DNA of 64,000 nt, from positions 24,239-88,238 of the forward strand of contig PNKV01000020.1 in assembly GCA_013822685.1 (NCBI GenBank), written 5' to 3'. Of the stretch, positions 25,218 through 34,392 are shown piece by piece (positions within the stretch are counted from its first letter, which is position 1; every line of letters begins with the position of its first letter). A program made the position numbers and the translations under genes. This stretch comes from Leptothrix sp. (in: b-proteobacteria) (lineage in GTDB: Bacteria; Pseudomonadota; Gammaproteobacteria; Burkholderiales; Burkholderiaceae_C). The notes beneath the pieces were generated by a model. It saw nothing but the letters and a program-made list of their open reading frames with translations, did no database searches and was not told the origin of the DNA.

Positions 25218-27533
25218 ATGGCCAACCAATTTCACAGGGTGATGCCCAGGCTGGGGCTGCTGTCCCTGGCAGCGTGTGCCCCTCTCAGCCAGGCCGCCCC
25301 CAACTTCCCGGACCAGGAGCTGGTGTGCAGCTTCAACGCCCCGCGCGAGCAGCAACGCGCCGCCTCGGCCCAGAACTTCGCGCAGCCGGTGGTCCAGCAG
25401 ATGCTGGTCAATGGCGCGCTGGTGTGGACGGCCGGCAGCAGTGCCGCCCCGGCGCTCAAGCCGGGTGACACCGTCACGTTGATCGGCAGTGGCTTTGGTG
25501 CCGGCACCGACATCGACTTCAGCAAGATCATGATCGGCAACAGCCGTGTGCTGGAGACCGACCTGGTGATGTACGAGCAGAAGCTCGACATCCTGGCCAG
25601 CGCCAACTACGAGACCGGCAAGGTGCGCAGCAACTGGCCCAAGGATGTGCAGAGCTGGACCGATACGCGGGTCGAGTTCCGCGTGCCATCCCACGCCAGC
25701 AAGGGCCCTTTGAAGCTCCAGGTGCAAAAGCGCACGGGCTACAACCTGTCGATCAAGAAGCCCGGCCAGCCCCACAACGTGATCGACGCGCAGCTGACGC
25801 GCTTGGAGGCGCCGGCCAATCCCAACTGCGACATCGTCTCGACCCTGACGGACGAGACCAAGGCCATCGCGCCAATCGAGGTCAATGTCAGTAACACCAG
25901 CTTTGCGGAGATGGCCAAGCTGGGCCGTCAGGTCTTCTGGTCATACGACTATGGCTTGGGCGTGGCGCACAAGTTCAAGAGCCTGGAGTGGGACAAGATC
26001 TTTGGTGGCAAAGCCATCGATCCCTACACGCGCAAAGTGGCCGACCCGGCCTTGCTGTTTGGCGCCCACAAGACGGTGGCCGGGCAGGTGCCTGACGAAG
26101 CCATCGCCGATGTCTACTTCAATCCCTATCCGCAAGAAAGCCCCATCCCGGGCTTCCTGCTGGTGGAGCCGCAGCTCACCGCGGGCAACACCAGCAACAG
26201 TGGCTGGGTGGGCTACCGCTACGCCGAGTCCTCGCACCCCTTGCTGGGCAAAGGCAAGTGGATCGGCTTCAACTGCGCTTCGTGCCACGGCTACAAGATC
26301 AGCTACAGCAAGGGCAGTGGCAACCTGACCAAGGTCTTCCCCGGCCTGCCCAACCCCTTGTGGACGCAGCGCTGGACCGTTCTCGGCGACAAGACCACGG
26401 ACACCACCGCCACCTTCGCCTACATCGTGGACAACGAGCCCGGTCCTTCGTGGTCCAGCGGCACCAAGAAGGTGGACAAGACGCCGATGCTGTACTTGAT
26501 GCCCGGCGGCGCCACCGAATCCACGATGACCCGCAAGGCTGGTGAGGGCACGGAGTACGACAACGACTACCTGTTCTCGCCCATGGTCATCCCTAACGTG
26601 ACCAACCACCTGCCGATCCGCCGCTCGCTGTCGCACACCGAGTCCTACGTGGGCTTCGAGGGCTCGTACATCCATGCCCAGGAGCCTGAGGGTGCGATGG
26701 GCTCGATGGACCAGAAGTCGCTCAAGGCCCTGACCGCCTACATGTCAGTGCTGGACGAGAACGACGATGACCTGCGCAACATTGGCATGTTCCGCTGGCT
26801 CAAATCCAACGGCAAGCTGGCGCAGACAGGCAGCACCGCCACCACCGAAGGCGCTTTCGTGCAGAACACTTGGCAGAAGTACCCGGGTGTGGCGGCCAAT
26901 GTGGCGCAAGGCAAGGCCGCTTTCGACCAGGCCTGTGCTTCGTGCCACTCTGACAAGCTGGGCGCCAACACCAACGAGAAGATGATCCCTTTGAAAGAAG
27001 TGGGCCGCTTCTTCGCGCCGTCGGACTTCCAGTACAAGCAGCAATCCATCCGCGTGACCTTCCTGCGCAACCTGTACTGGGTGCAATCGCGCGGCCTGCT
27101 CACCGATGGCCACGTGCGCAACCTGGAAGACCTGGTCAGCCCCGACCGTTGCTCGGAAAACTCGGCGCTCTACAAGCAGTACTACACGCTGCATGCCCCG
27201 GCGCGGCCTGCCCTGGGCTCGGCCGACCAGCCTGCGGTCTTCCCTGACCTGAACCGCAAGGGCGACGTGTTCCGTGTCTACAAGGCCAAGAAGAAGAACA
27301 TCTTCGACACCACGGCCGATGCGCGCAACACCTTCGTCGAGCGCCACAAGTACTTCGTGACCATGCCGGGCGATGAAGGCCACTACTACTGGGATTACCA
27401 GAAGCTGCGCCGCGAGTTCGGCCCTGAAATCGGCGCCCCGGGCCCCATCGGCCTGCCTGCTTCGCCACACCCCTGGTGCGCCAAATCGGGCGGCGAGGTG
27501 AGCAACCTGGTCCAGTACCTGCTGACGCTGTGA
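25218..27533 (+). CDS. Large diheme c-type cytochrome with N-terminal IPT/TIG-like domain
   Basis: 771 aa. The N-terminal signal contains a possible lipobox (LAAC, Cys20), or it may be an ordinary signal cleaved near SQA. Residues about 75-200 look like an IPT/TIG beta domain (LKPGDTVTLIGSGFGAGTDI). Two identical heme motifs CASCH lie at 353-357 and 573-577, about 220 residues apart. The spacing and large size recall RoxA/RoxB-like dihemes and MauG/CcpA-like peroxidases, but I cannot confirm the catalytic residues. The substrate is unknown. It lies 118 nt after the PEP-CTERM gene and ends at a strong terminator. Confidence 0.75.
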   Translation: MANQFHRVMPRLGLLSLAACAPLSQAAPNFPDQELVCSFNAPREQQRAASAQNFAQPVVQQMLVNGALVWTAGSSAAPALKPGDTVTLIGSGFGAGTDIDFSKIMIGNSRVLETDLVMYEQKLDILASANYETGKVRSNWPKDVQSWTDTRVEFRVPSHASKGPLKLQVQKRTGYNLSIKKPGQPHNVIDAQLTRLEAPANPNCDIVSTLTDETKAIAPIEVNVSNTSFAEMAKLGRQVFWSYDYGLGVAHKFKSLEWDKIFGGKAIDPYTRKVADPALLFGAHKTVAGQVPDEAIADVYFNPYPQESPIPGFLLVEPQLTAGNTSNSGWVGYRYAESSHPLLGKGKWIGFNCASCHGYKISYSKGSGNLTKVFPGLPNPLWTQRWTVLGDKTTDTTATFAYIVDNEPGPSWSSGTKKVDKTPMLYLMPGGATESTMTRKAGEGTEYDNDYLFSPMVIPNVTNHLPIRRSLSHTESYVGFEGSYIHAQEPEGAMGSMDQKSLKALTAYMSVLDENDDDLRNIGMFRWLKSNGKLAQTGSTATTEGAFVQNTWQKYPGVAANVAQGKAAFDQACASCHSDKLGANTNEKMIPLKEVGRFFAPSDFQYKQQSIRVTFLRNLYWVQSRGLLTDGHVRNLEDLVSPDRCSENSALYKQYYTLHAPARPALGSADQPAVFPDLNRKGDVFRVYKAKKKNIFDTTADARNTFVERHKYFVTMPGDEGHYYWDYQKLRREFGPEIGAPGPIGLPASPHPWCAKSGGEVSNLVQYLLTL

Positions 27534-27581
27534 GCGGCATGACCCCCTGAGTTCCTCCTGGGATGTCTATGGGACATCTTT

Positions 27582-27613
27582 GGCCGCCGGCGTCACCGCC
27601 GGCGGCCTTTTTT
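27582..27613 (+). terminator. Strong rho-independent terminator after the diheme cytochrome
   Basis: A perfect 11-bp GC stem (GGCCGCCGGCG with CGCCGGCGGCC) and a TCAC tetraloop, followed by six T (27608-27613). It lies about 50 nt after the cytochrome stop and 20 nt from the convergent OB-fold gene. Confidence 0.95.
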
Positions 27614-27632
27614 CATGAAGGCTCGCCGCTGG

Positions 27633-28133
27633 TCAAGGCAGGACGCGGCAGTCGCTCAGCACGGGCTCGGCCATGAGCAGGCCCTGGTTGAGGCAGTCCA
27701 GGCTCAAAGGCTGGCCGACCACGGCCTGCCTGGCGAGGGGTTGGGCACCACCGTCAATCACGGCGCGCAAGCCGGCGTGTGATTCATCGGCCCCCAGCGT
27801 GAGCAGTAGCACCTGCCCTTGGCCGGCCTCGACCTGGTTGACCACGCCATGGACCTGCATGCGCTGGCCCTTGAATCGGGCGTTGGCGGCCTCGCGGTCG
27901 CTGGCATAAGTCTGGGCCACGTCCTTGGCGTTCAGGCGCCCAGGTGGGGTTGTGCTGGTGGGCGTGGGCGCGGTCGGGCCAACCGCCGCGCTGCCGTCGG
28001 GCGCCGACGCGGCCTCTGGCGTGGCCGCATCCACCCCTGAGTTCAACCAGGCATGGGCGCCATACAGCGCCCCACCCAGGACCACGGCCAGGCCCAGGGC
28101 CTTGATGAGGGGCGATGCAGTAGGGCGGGACAT
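27633..28133 (-). CDS. OB-fold (tRNA_anti-like) membrane-anchored protein
   Basis: 166 aa from ATG 28133. An N-terminal hydrophobic helix (residues 9-27, LIKALGLAVVLGGALYGAHAWL) acts as signal or anchor. An Ala/Pro/Thr-rich linker follows, then an OB-fold with the family pattern AxxxF/YxGxxxxVxGxV (ANARFKGQRMQVHGVV), ending with two Cys (LDCLNQ, LSDCRV). Such proteins are small periplasmic or membrane OB-folds of unknown role. The frame stays open to 28193, but ATG 28133 gives a compact signal. It is divergent from the next gene. Confidence 0.6.
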   Translation of the reverse strand: MSRPTASPLIKALGLAVVLGGALYGAHAWLNSGVDAATPEAASAPDGSAAVGPTAPTPTSTTPPGRLNAKDVAQTYASDREAANARFKGQRMQVHGVVNQVEAGQGQVLLLTLGADESHAGLRAVIDGGAQPLARQAVVGQPLSLDCLNQGLLMAEPVLSDCRVLP

Positions 28134-28191
28134 GGGTTTGGAACCTCGCAGGCTTTCAGTTGCCCGACATTGTGCCGATAATGGTTTCACC

Positions 28192-28566
28192 ATGCCCTAC
28201 GTCTTGCTCACCCCCGACGGCCAGATCAGCAGCTTGCACCGCGAACCGCAACCGGGCGCTGATTTCATGACGCCTGACGATCCCCGGGTGCGCGCTTTCC
28301 TGGGCGACCACCGGGACGAGCCGGCCCGGCAATTTGCCAGCCTGGATGCCGACCTGGTGCGGGTGCTGGAAGACCTGATTGATGCGCTGATCCAGCGCAA
28401 TGTGCTCATGGTCACGGACCTGCCCATCGAGGCGCAGCAAAAGCTGTTCAACCGCAAGAACGTGCGCGACCAGATGAAGAACTATTCCCTGCAACTGTTT
28501 GGCAGCGAGCCCCTGGGCCCGAAGGTGGACGAGGTCGTGCACACGGATTTTGGCGACAGCCTGTAA
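28192..28566 (+). CDS. Conserved small protein of unknown function
   Basis: 124 aa, acidic and without signal peptide or membrane helix. Notable segments are MPYVLLTPDGQISSLHRE and LIQRNVLMVTDLPIEAQQKLFNRKNVRDQM, the latter predicted helical. I recognise the type as a small conserved Burkholderiales protein but cannot name a function. ATG 28192 lies 58 nt from the divergent OB-fold gene and 44 nt before the TonB-dependent receptor. Confidence 0.7.
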   Translation: MPYVLLTPDGQISSLHREPQPGADFMTPDDPRVRAFLGDHRDEPARQFASLDADLVRVLEDLIDALIQRNVLMVTDLPIEAQQKLFNRKNVRDQMKNYSLQLFGSEPLGPKVDEVVHTDFGDSL

Positions 28567-28610
28567 GCGCCCTGGCCTGATCGGCAGGGGCCTGTGTAAG
28601 ATCGGTGGCG

Positions 28611-30776
28611 ATGGCCGCCCTGAATATACCGAGCTTCAAACCCCGCTTCTCTGTGATGACGCTGGCCTTGGGCGCAGCGCTGATCAGCCAGGCACACCAC
28701 GCGCACGCGCAAGCCTTGCCCGACGTGGTGGTCACGGCCACGCGCACACCCCAGGCCACGTTTGACGTCGGCGCCTCGGTAGACGCCATCAGTGGCCAGG
28801 CGCTGCGCAGCGCCGGCCCGCTGGTCAACCTGTCCGAGGCCTTGACGCGCGTGCCCGGCTTGTCGGTGCTGAACCGCCAGAACTACGCGCAAGACCTGCA
28901 GATTTCCAGCCGGGGCTTTGGCGCACGCTCCACCTTTGGCGTGCGGGGCGTGCGCCTGTACGCCGATGGCATCCCCCTGACCATGCCCGATGGCCAGGGC
29001 CAGGCGTCGTCGATCGACCTGGGTTCGGCCCAGCGCATCGAGGTGCTGCGCGGCCCCATGTCGGCCTTGTATGGCAATGCCGCGGGCGGCGTGATCCAGG
29101 TGTTCACCGAAGATGGCCCGCCCACACCTGAAGTCAGCATGGGCTATGCGGTGAGCCGGGATGGCTTCCACCGGGAGTCGCTCAAGCTGGGCGGAGAGAC
29201 CGGCCAGCTCAACTACCTGATCAACGCCAGCCACTTTGAAACCAATGGCTTTCGCGATCACAGCGCGGCGCAGCGCGACCAGGTCAATGCCAAGCTGAAG
29301 TGGTCGCTGCAAGACCGGTCGACGCTGACGGTGGTGGGCAGCTACCTGAACATGCCCGAGGTGCAAGACCCCTTGGGTTTGACCAAGGAAGAGTTGGCGG
29401 CCAATCGCCAGCAGGCCACCGGCAATGCCCACGTGTACAACACCCGCAAGGACATCGCCAACAACCAGGTGGGCGTGGTTTATGAGAAGCCATTGGGCTT
29501 TGGGGACTTGCGTTTACTGGGATACACCGGCACGCGACAGGCGCTGCAGTTCCAGTCCATCCCGGCCAACAACACGCAGAACGCGGCGGCCCATCCCGGC
29601 GGCATCATTGACCTGGACCGCACCTTCGCCGGCCTTGATGCCCGCCTTACCTGGCGCACGCAGTTGGCATCGCGGCCTTTCTCGCTGACCGGAGGGGTGA
29701 ACTTTGACCAGATGGACGAGCACCGCCAGGGCTTTGAGAATTTCATCGGGCCCGTCACGGGCAGTGGCCCGTCGCCAGGCACCGTGCTGGGCGTGCGCGG
29801 CGAGCTCAAGCGCGATGAAGACAACCGCGCCCGCAACCACGACCAGTACCTGCAAGCCCACTGGGATCTGAGTGAGCAATGGGTGGCCACCGCAGGCGTG
29901 CGCCACAGCCGTGTGAGCTTCAACTCGGCGGATCGCTATGTGGTGGCCGGCAATGGCGATGACAGCGGGGGCATGGCGTTTTCTGCCACCACGCCGGTGG
30001 CGTCGCTGATGTGGAAACCCGTGAAGGGCACCCACCTGTACATCACCGGTGGCCGCAGCTTTGAAACACCCACCCTCAACGAGGTGGCCTACCAGGGCAC
30101 GTCTGGCACGGCCACGGGCTGGAACACTGGCTTGAAGGCCAGCCGCGGCGAGCACCTGGAACTGGGCCTCAAGCAAGCACTGGCGGACAAAGGGCTGTTG
30201 AACGTGTCGGTGTTCAACACGCGCACCGATGATGAGATCGCCGTGGACGTGAACGCCGGAGGGCGCGCCACCTACAAGAACGTGGGCCGAACGCGCCGCC
30301 TGGGCGCCGAGGCGGCCCTGCAGTGGCAACTGGCGCCAGGCTGGTCCTTGTATTCATCGGCGGCGTGGACGCAGGCCCGCTACCGGGATCCATTCCAGAG
30401 CACGGCGATGGGCACGACCACCACCGTCCCTGGGGGCAATGACCTGCCAGGTGTGCCCGACCGGACCACTTATGCCGAATTGCTCTGGCGCCCAAGCGCC
30501 GCATGGCACGCGGCCGTCGAGGCCCGCCACACTGGCCGCATCTGGGCCAATGACGTCAACACCGAAGCGGCGGCCAGTTACACCTTGTGGGCCTTGCGCG
30601 CCGGCTGGGTCCACGCCTTCGGCGATTGGCGCGTGAACACCTTGCTGCGCATCGACAACGTGACCGACCAGCATGTGGTGGGCTCGGTCATCGTCAACGA
30701 AGGCAATCGGCGCTATTACGAGCCATCGCCGGGCCGCAGCGCTTTGTTCAGCGTGCAGGTCAGCAAGGCGTTCTAA
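28611..30776 (+). CDS. TonB-dependent outer-membrane receptor
   Basis: 721 aa. A signal peptide ends near HAHAQA. A TonB-box-like start (PDVVVTATR), then a plug with LSEALTRVPGLSVLNR, SSRGFGARSTFGVRGVRLY and IEVLRGPMSALYGNAAGGV, then a 22-strand barrel with conserved arginine/aspartate loops, ending in an aromatic strand (SALFSVQVSKAF). It imports a scarce ligand using TonB energy. The ligand is unknown: no siderophore, vitamin B12 or sugar genes are adjacent. ATG 28611 is preferred over the GTG two codons earlier. It is convergent with the nitrilase-family gene. Confidence 0.92.
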   Translation: MAALNIPSFKPRFSVMTLALGAALISQAHHAHAQALPDVVVTATRTPQATFDVGASVDAISGQALRSAGPLVNLSEALTRVPGLSVLNRQNYAQDLQISSRGFGARSTFGVRGVRLYADGIPLTMPDGQGQASSIDLGSAQRIEVLRGPMSALYGNAAGGVIQVFTEDGPPTPEVSMGYAVSRDGFHRESLKLGGETGQLNYLINASHFETNGFRDHSAAQRDQVNAKLKWSLQDRSTLTVVGSYLNMPEVQDPLGLTKEELAANRQQATGNAHVYNTRKDIANNQVGVVYEKPLGFGDLRLLGYTGTRQALQFQSIPANNTQNAAAHPGGIIDLDRTFAGLDARLTWRTQLASRPFSLTGGVNFDQMDEHRQGFENFIGPVTGSGPSPGTVLGVRGELKRDEDNRARNHDQYLQAHWDLSEQWVATAGVRHSRVSFNSADRYVVAGNGDDSGGMAFSATTPVASLMWKPVKGTHLYITGGRSFETPTLNEVAYQGTSGTATGWNTGLKASRGEHLELGLKQALADKGLLNVSVFNTRTDDEIAVDVNAGGRATYKNVGRTRRLGAEAALQWQLAPGWSLYSSAAWTQARYRDPFQSTAMGTTTTVPGGNDLPGVPDRTTYAELLWRPSAAWHAAVEARHTGRIWANDVNTEAAASYTLWALRAGWVHAFGDWRVNTLLRIDNVTDQHVVGSVIVNEGNRRYYEPSPGRSALFSVQVSKAF

Positions 30777-30789
30777 CCAGCCTGAGCGA

Positions 30790-31635
30790 TCAGCCCAGCA
30801 CCCGGTGCGTGAGCGCTGGCAACTGTTGGCGCACCGTGGCTTGGCGCTCGCGGTCCAGCGTGCCCAGCACCACGCCCGGGCCTTCGGCCCGCACGGCCGT
30901 CACCTCGCCCCAGGGTCCGATCAGCATCGAGTGGCCGAAGGTGCGGCGGCCGTTTTCGTGCTCACCGCCTTGCGCGGGGGCCAGCACGTGGCACAGGTTT
31001 TCAACCGCGCGGGCGCGCAGCAGCAGCTCCCAATGGGCCTGGCCCGTGGTGTGCGTGAAGGCGGCGGGCAACACCAGCAGGTCGCAGGGCTGGTCTTGGC
31101 TCAGGGCGCGGAACAGCTCGGGAAAGCGCAGGTCGTAGCAGACCGACAAGCCCACACGCCAGGTGCCACCGGCCCGGTCGGTCACGTTGAAGGCCACGGG
31201 TTGTGAGCCCGGCAACAAGGTGGCCGATTCGTCATAACGGCGCTGGCCATCGTCAAAGCAGAACAGGTGAATCTTGTCGTAACGCGCCACGCGCTCGCCT
31301 TGTGGGTTGAACACCAGCACGCTGTTGAACACATGCTGCGCATCGTGGCTTTGCAAAGGCAGGGTGCCGCCGATCACCCACACGCCATTCGCCTTGGCCG
31401 CTGCCGCCAGCGTGGCCTGCATGGGGCTGAGCGCGCGGTCGGGTGCCAGGGCATCGGCCAGGGGCTCGGCGATGGCCAGTTTGTCGGCGTCGTGCAGGCC
31501 CATCAGGCAGAAGTATTCGGGCAGGGCCACCAGTTCGGCGCCAGCGTGCGCGGCTTGCGCGATCAGGGTTTGCGCCTGGGCCAGGTTCTCGTCCACACGG
31601 GGGGTGGACACCATTTGAAGGGCTGCAACTTTCAT
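30790..31635 (-). CDS. Carbon-nitrogen hydrolase (NIT1/NIT2-type amidase)
   Basis: 281 aa with the nitrilase-superfamily triad: Glu40 in LPEYF, Lys121 in RYDKIHLF and Cys166 in SVCYDLRFPE. The HLFCFD and LRFPELFR contexts are typical of the NIT1/NIT2 branch, which repairs deaminated glutathione or hydrolyses omega-amides such as alpha-ketoglutaramate. Cytoplasmic. ATG 31635 (MKVAALQM) is preferred over the GTG two codons earlier. It is divergent from glcE by 56 nt. Confidence 0.9.
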   Translation of the reverse strand: MKVAALQMVSTPRVDENLAQAQTLIAQAAHAGAELVALPEYFCLMGLHDADKLAIAEPLADALAPDRALSPMQATLAAAAKANGVWVIGGTLPLQSHDAQHVFNSVLVFNPQGERVARYDKIHLFCFDDGQRRYDESATLLPGSQPVAFNVTDRAGGTWRVGLSVCYDLRFPELFRALSQDQPCDLLVLPAAFTHTTGQAHWELLLRARAVENLCHVLAPAQGGEHENGRRTFGHSMLIGPWGEVTAVRAEGPGVVLGTLDRERQATVRQQLPALTHRVLG

Positions 31636-31691
31636 GATCACGATGGTAGTGGCGGGGCAGGGCCATTGTCACGGTTATCCTTGTGCCCATC

Positions 31692-32852
31692 ATGCTCGAT
31701 GCCGTCCATGCCCCGATTGAATTGACGACCCTGGTGGACCAGGTGAACGACGCTGCCCAACGCCGGGCCGTGTTGCGCGTGCGCGGGCATGGCAGCAAGG
31801 ATTTCCTGGGGGATGCCTCGCGGGGCGAGGTGCTGGACACCCGGGGGTGGCAAGGCATCGAACAATACGAGCCCAGCGAGCTGGTGATCCGGGCCCGTGC
31901 CGGCACGCCCTTGTCGGAGATTGAAGCGGTGTTGACGGAGCGGGGCCAGTACCTGGCCTTTGAGCCACCACGCTGGTCTTTCCAGCCCGATGCGCTGGGC
32001 TTGGGGCCGACCATTGGCGGCGTGGTGGCCAGTGGTTTCAGCGGCCCCGGCCGCGTCAGCCGCGGTGCGGTGCGCGACCACGTTCTGGGCGCTGGCGTGC
32101 TCAATGGCCGCGGCGAGGTGCTGCGCTTTGGCGGATCGGTGATGAAGAACGTGGCCGGCTTTGACCTGTCGCGCCTGATGGCTGGCTCCATGGGCACGCT
32201 GGGCGTGATCCTGGACGTGACCTTGAAGGTGATGCCCCAACCTGTGGCCACAGCCACGATCCGAATCGACATGGCCGAGAAAGACGCCTTGGCCCAGGTC
32301 AACCAATGGGCGGCCCAGCCCTTGCCTTTGGATGCCTCGGCCTGGTGGGATGGCTTGCTGGTGCTGCGCCTGCGCGGTGCGCGCGCCGCGGTGGAGTCCG
32401 CCGCGCAACGCCTCTGCCTGGAGCGCGAAGGCGAGTTGATCGCAGCGCCCTCGGCCGAGCCTTTCTGGCAAGGCCTGCGCGATCACAGCGACGAGTTTTT
32501 TCAACGGGCCCGCGAGGCCGTGGCCCAATCCGGCCACCAGGGCGTGAGCTTGTGGCGCTTGTCGGTGCCGCCCACGGCCGCGCCGCTGGGCTTGCCTGGC
32601 GAACAGCTCACCGAGTGGTTTGGCGCCCAACGCTGGGTGTGCACACCGGCCCCGGCGGCGGTGGTGTTCGAGGCCGCTGCGCGCGCGGGTGGCCATGCCC
32701 AGCCCTTTGTCTGCCACCAAGTTCAGCCCCTGGTTCACCAGGCTGCTTTGTCGCCCGTGCTGCGCCAGTTGCACCAGCGCGTGCAGCAGTCTTTCGACCC
32801 CCACGGGGTGTTCAACACCGGTCGCCTTCATGCAAACCCAGCTGTCTCCTGA
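31692..32852 (+). CDS. glcE: Glycolate oxidase FAD-binding subunit
   Basis: 386 aa, shorter than GlcD and containing the FAD-binding type-4 (PCMH) fold: RVRGHGSKDFLG, GPTIGGVVASGFSGPGR, VRDHVLGAGVLNGRGE, and GGSVMKNVAGFDLSRLMAGSMGTLGVI. GlcDEF oxidises glycolate to glyoxylate at the membrane. The start ATG 31692 is preferred over a GTG at 31683. glcF overlaps its end by 23 nt. The usual glcD is not beside it in this window, so it must lie elsewhere. Confidence 0.93.
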   Translation: MLDAVHAPIELTTLVDQVNDAAQRRAVLRVRGHGSKDFLGDASRGEVLDTRGWQGIEQYEPSELVIRARAGTPLSEIEAVLTERGQYLAFEPPRWSFQPDALGLGPTIGGVVASGFSGPGRVSRGAVRDHVLGAGVLNGRGEVLRFGGSVMKNVAGFDLSRLMAGSMGTLGVILDVTLKVMPQPVATATIRIDMAEKDALAQVNQWAAQPLPLDASAWWDGLLVLRLRGARAAVESAAQRLCLEREGELIAAPSAEPFWQGLRDHSDEFFQRAREAVAQSGHQGVSLWRLSVPPTAAPLGLPGEQLTEWFGAQRWVCTPAPAAVVFEAAARAGGHAQPFVCHQVQPLVHQAALSPVLRQLHQRVQQSFDPHGVFNTGRLHANPAVS

Positions 32853-34101
32853 ATTCGAATCCACGGCCGAAGGCCAGCAGGCCCAGGCGGTGCTGCGCCA
32901 GTGCGTGCACTGCGGTTTTTGCAACGCCACCTGCCCCACCTACAAGCTGACCGGCAACGAGCTGGATGGCCCGCGTGGCCGCATCTACCTGATGAAGCAG
33001 GTGTTCGAAGGCCAGGCGCCCACGCGCACCACGCAAACGCACCTGGACCGCTGCATTGGCTGCAACCATTGCGAGAGCACCTGCCCATCGGGCGTGCCCT
33101 ACCACGAGCTGCTGGCGGTGGGCCAGGCGGCGGTGGACGCGCGCGTGGAGCGCCCCCGCCAGGAACGCCTGATGCGCTGGGCCTTGCGCACGGTGATGCC
33201 TTCGCGCTGGTTCGCCCCGGCTTTGCGGCTGGGTCAGGCTGTGCGGCCTTTGCTGCCGGCCAAGTTGCAAGCCAAGGTGCCCCAGCGCGCGGTGTTGCCG
33301 CCAGCGGCCTGGCCCGACCCCAAGAAAAGCCTGCACACCCGCCAGATGCTGATGCTCAAGGGTTGCGTGCAACCGGCCTTGCGGCCCCACATCGATGCCT
33401 CGACCGCCCGGGTGATGGACGCCGTGGGCGTGCGCGCCGTGGTGGCGCCGGCCTCGGGTTGCTGTGGCGCCATCCAGGGGCACCTGGGTGATGTGGAAGG
33501 CGCGAAGAACCGCGCCCGCACCAACATCGACGCCTGGTGGCTGCTGATCGAAGGGCAAACGCCCATCGAGGCCATCGTGGTCAACGCCTCAGGCTGCGGC
33601 GCCTGGACGCGCGACTACGGCAAGCTGCTGGCCGATGACCCGGTGTACGCCGACCGCGCCCGCCGCGTCAGCGACCTGGTGCGAGACCCCGGCCAACTGC
33701 TGCCCGAGTGGGTGCCGATGCTGTCGAGGCGCATGGCGCGCCGGCCGATCGGCTCGCTGGGCTCGGTCACCTTTCACCCGCCGTGCAGCCTCAGCCACAG
33801 CTTGAAGCTGAGCAGCGCGGCCAAGCCCGGCCCGATCGAAACCGGGCTGCGCCAGTTGGGCTTTGACGTGCGCCTGGCCACGCGCGACAGCCACCAGTGC
33901 TGCGGTGCGGGCGGCGCCTACAGCGTCTTGCAGCCTGAGATGTCAATGCAATTGCGCGACCAGAAGGTGCAGACCCTGGAAGCCGCAGGCTCGCAAGTGA
34001 TTGCCAGCGCCAACATCGGGTGCATTTCGCACCTGCAGGGCGGCACCGCCACGCCGGTCAAGCACTGGGTGGAGTTGCTGGACGAAGCCTTGACGGGCTG
34101 A
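32830..34101 (+). CDS. glcF: Glycolate oxidase iron-sulfur subunit
   Basis: 423 aa. Two ferredoxin-type 4Fe-4S clusters are visible: CVHCGFCNATCP near residue 25 and CIGCNHCESTCPSG near 75. The C-terminal half has two CCG (cysteine-rich) domains, with GCCGAIQGHLGD and CCGAGGAYS. It passes electrons from GlcD/GlcE to the quinone pool. Start ATG 32830 lies inside the end of glcE, a coupled pair. The 291-nt gap after it leads to the pilin operon. Confidence 0.95.
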   Translation: MQTQLSPEFESTAEGQQAQAVLRQCVHCGFCNATCPTYKLTGNELDGPRGRIYLMKQVFEGQAPTRTTQTHLDRCIGCNHCESTCPSGVPYHELLAVGQAAVDARVERPRQERLMRWALRTVMPSRWFAPALRLGQAVRPLLPAKLQAKVPQRAVLPPAAWPDPKKSLHTRQMLMLKGCVQPALRPHIDASTARVMDAVGVRAVVAPASGCCGAIQGHLGDVEGAKNRARTNIDAWWLLIEGQTPIEAIVVNASGCGAWTRDYGKLLADDPVYADRARRVSDLVRDPGQLLPEWVPMLSRRMARRPIGSLGSVTFHPPCSLSHSLKLSSAAKPGPIETGLRQLGFDVRLATRDSHQCCGAGGAYSVLQPEMSMQLRDQKVQTLEAAGSQVIASANIGCISHLQGGTATPVKHWVELLDEALTG

Positions 34102-34293
34102 GCCACCAATCTGGGCATTCGCCCCGCCTTTTTCAAACCTTGAAATAGACCGCCGCCGGGGGCTTTGTTCGCCCCAGCGCGGTGCGCCCGCCTGCGCGAC
34201 GATGGGCGCAGGACGGTGATGGTCGGCATTCGCCGTGCGGTGAGCCGCCAACCGTGAATTAAGTCCGGTTTGGTGGTCTGGGGCGTGGCGTTT

Positions 34294-34308
34294 GGCGCTT
34301 TGGCAGCA
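34294..34308 (+). promoter_or_regulatory. Possible sigma-54-type promoter upstream of the minor-pilin operon
   Basis: A GG (34294-34295) and a GC (34306-34307) are separated by exactly 10 nt, in the context TGGCGCTTTGGCAGCA. The -24 half resembles TGGC, but the -12 half (CAGCA rather than TTGCA) is poor. Sigma-54 drives pilin genes in some gammaproteobacteria. This is a weak candidate only; the rest of the 34102-34392 gap shows only short weak hairpins. Confidence 0.25.
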
Positions 34309-34392
34309 TCCGCACATTTAGTAACGCCTGCCGATGCCGATAGAAGTCGGAAGCCGTGGGTGGCGTCTGCAATCTGAGTTGAGGGGTTTGTG

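Noticed and set aside
31638..32939. Minus-strand frame of 433 codons
   Set aside because: Shadow of glcE, which shows the FAD-binding signatures.
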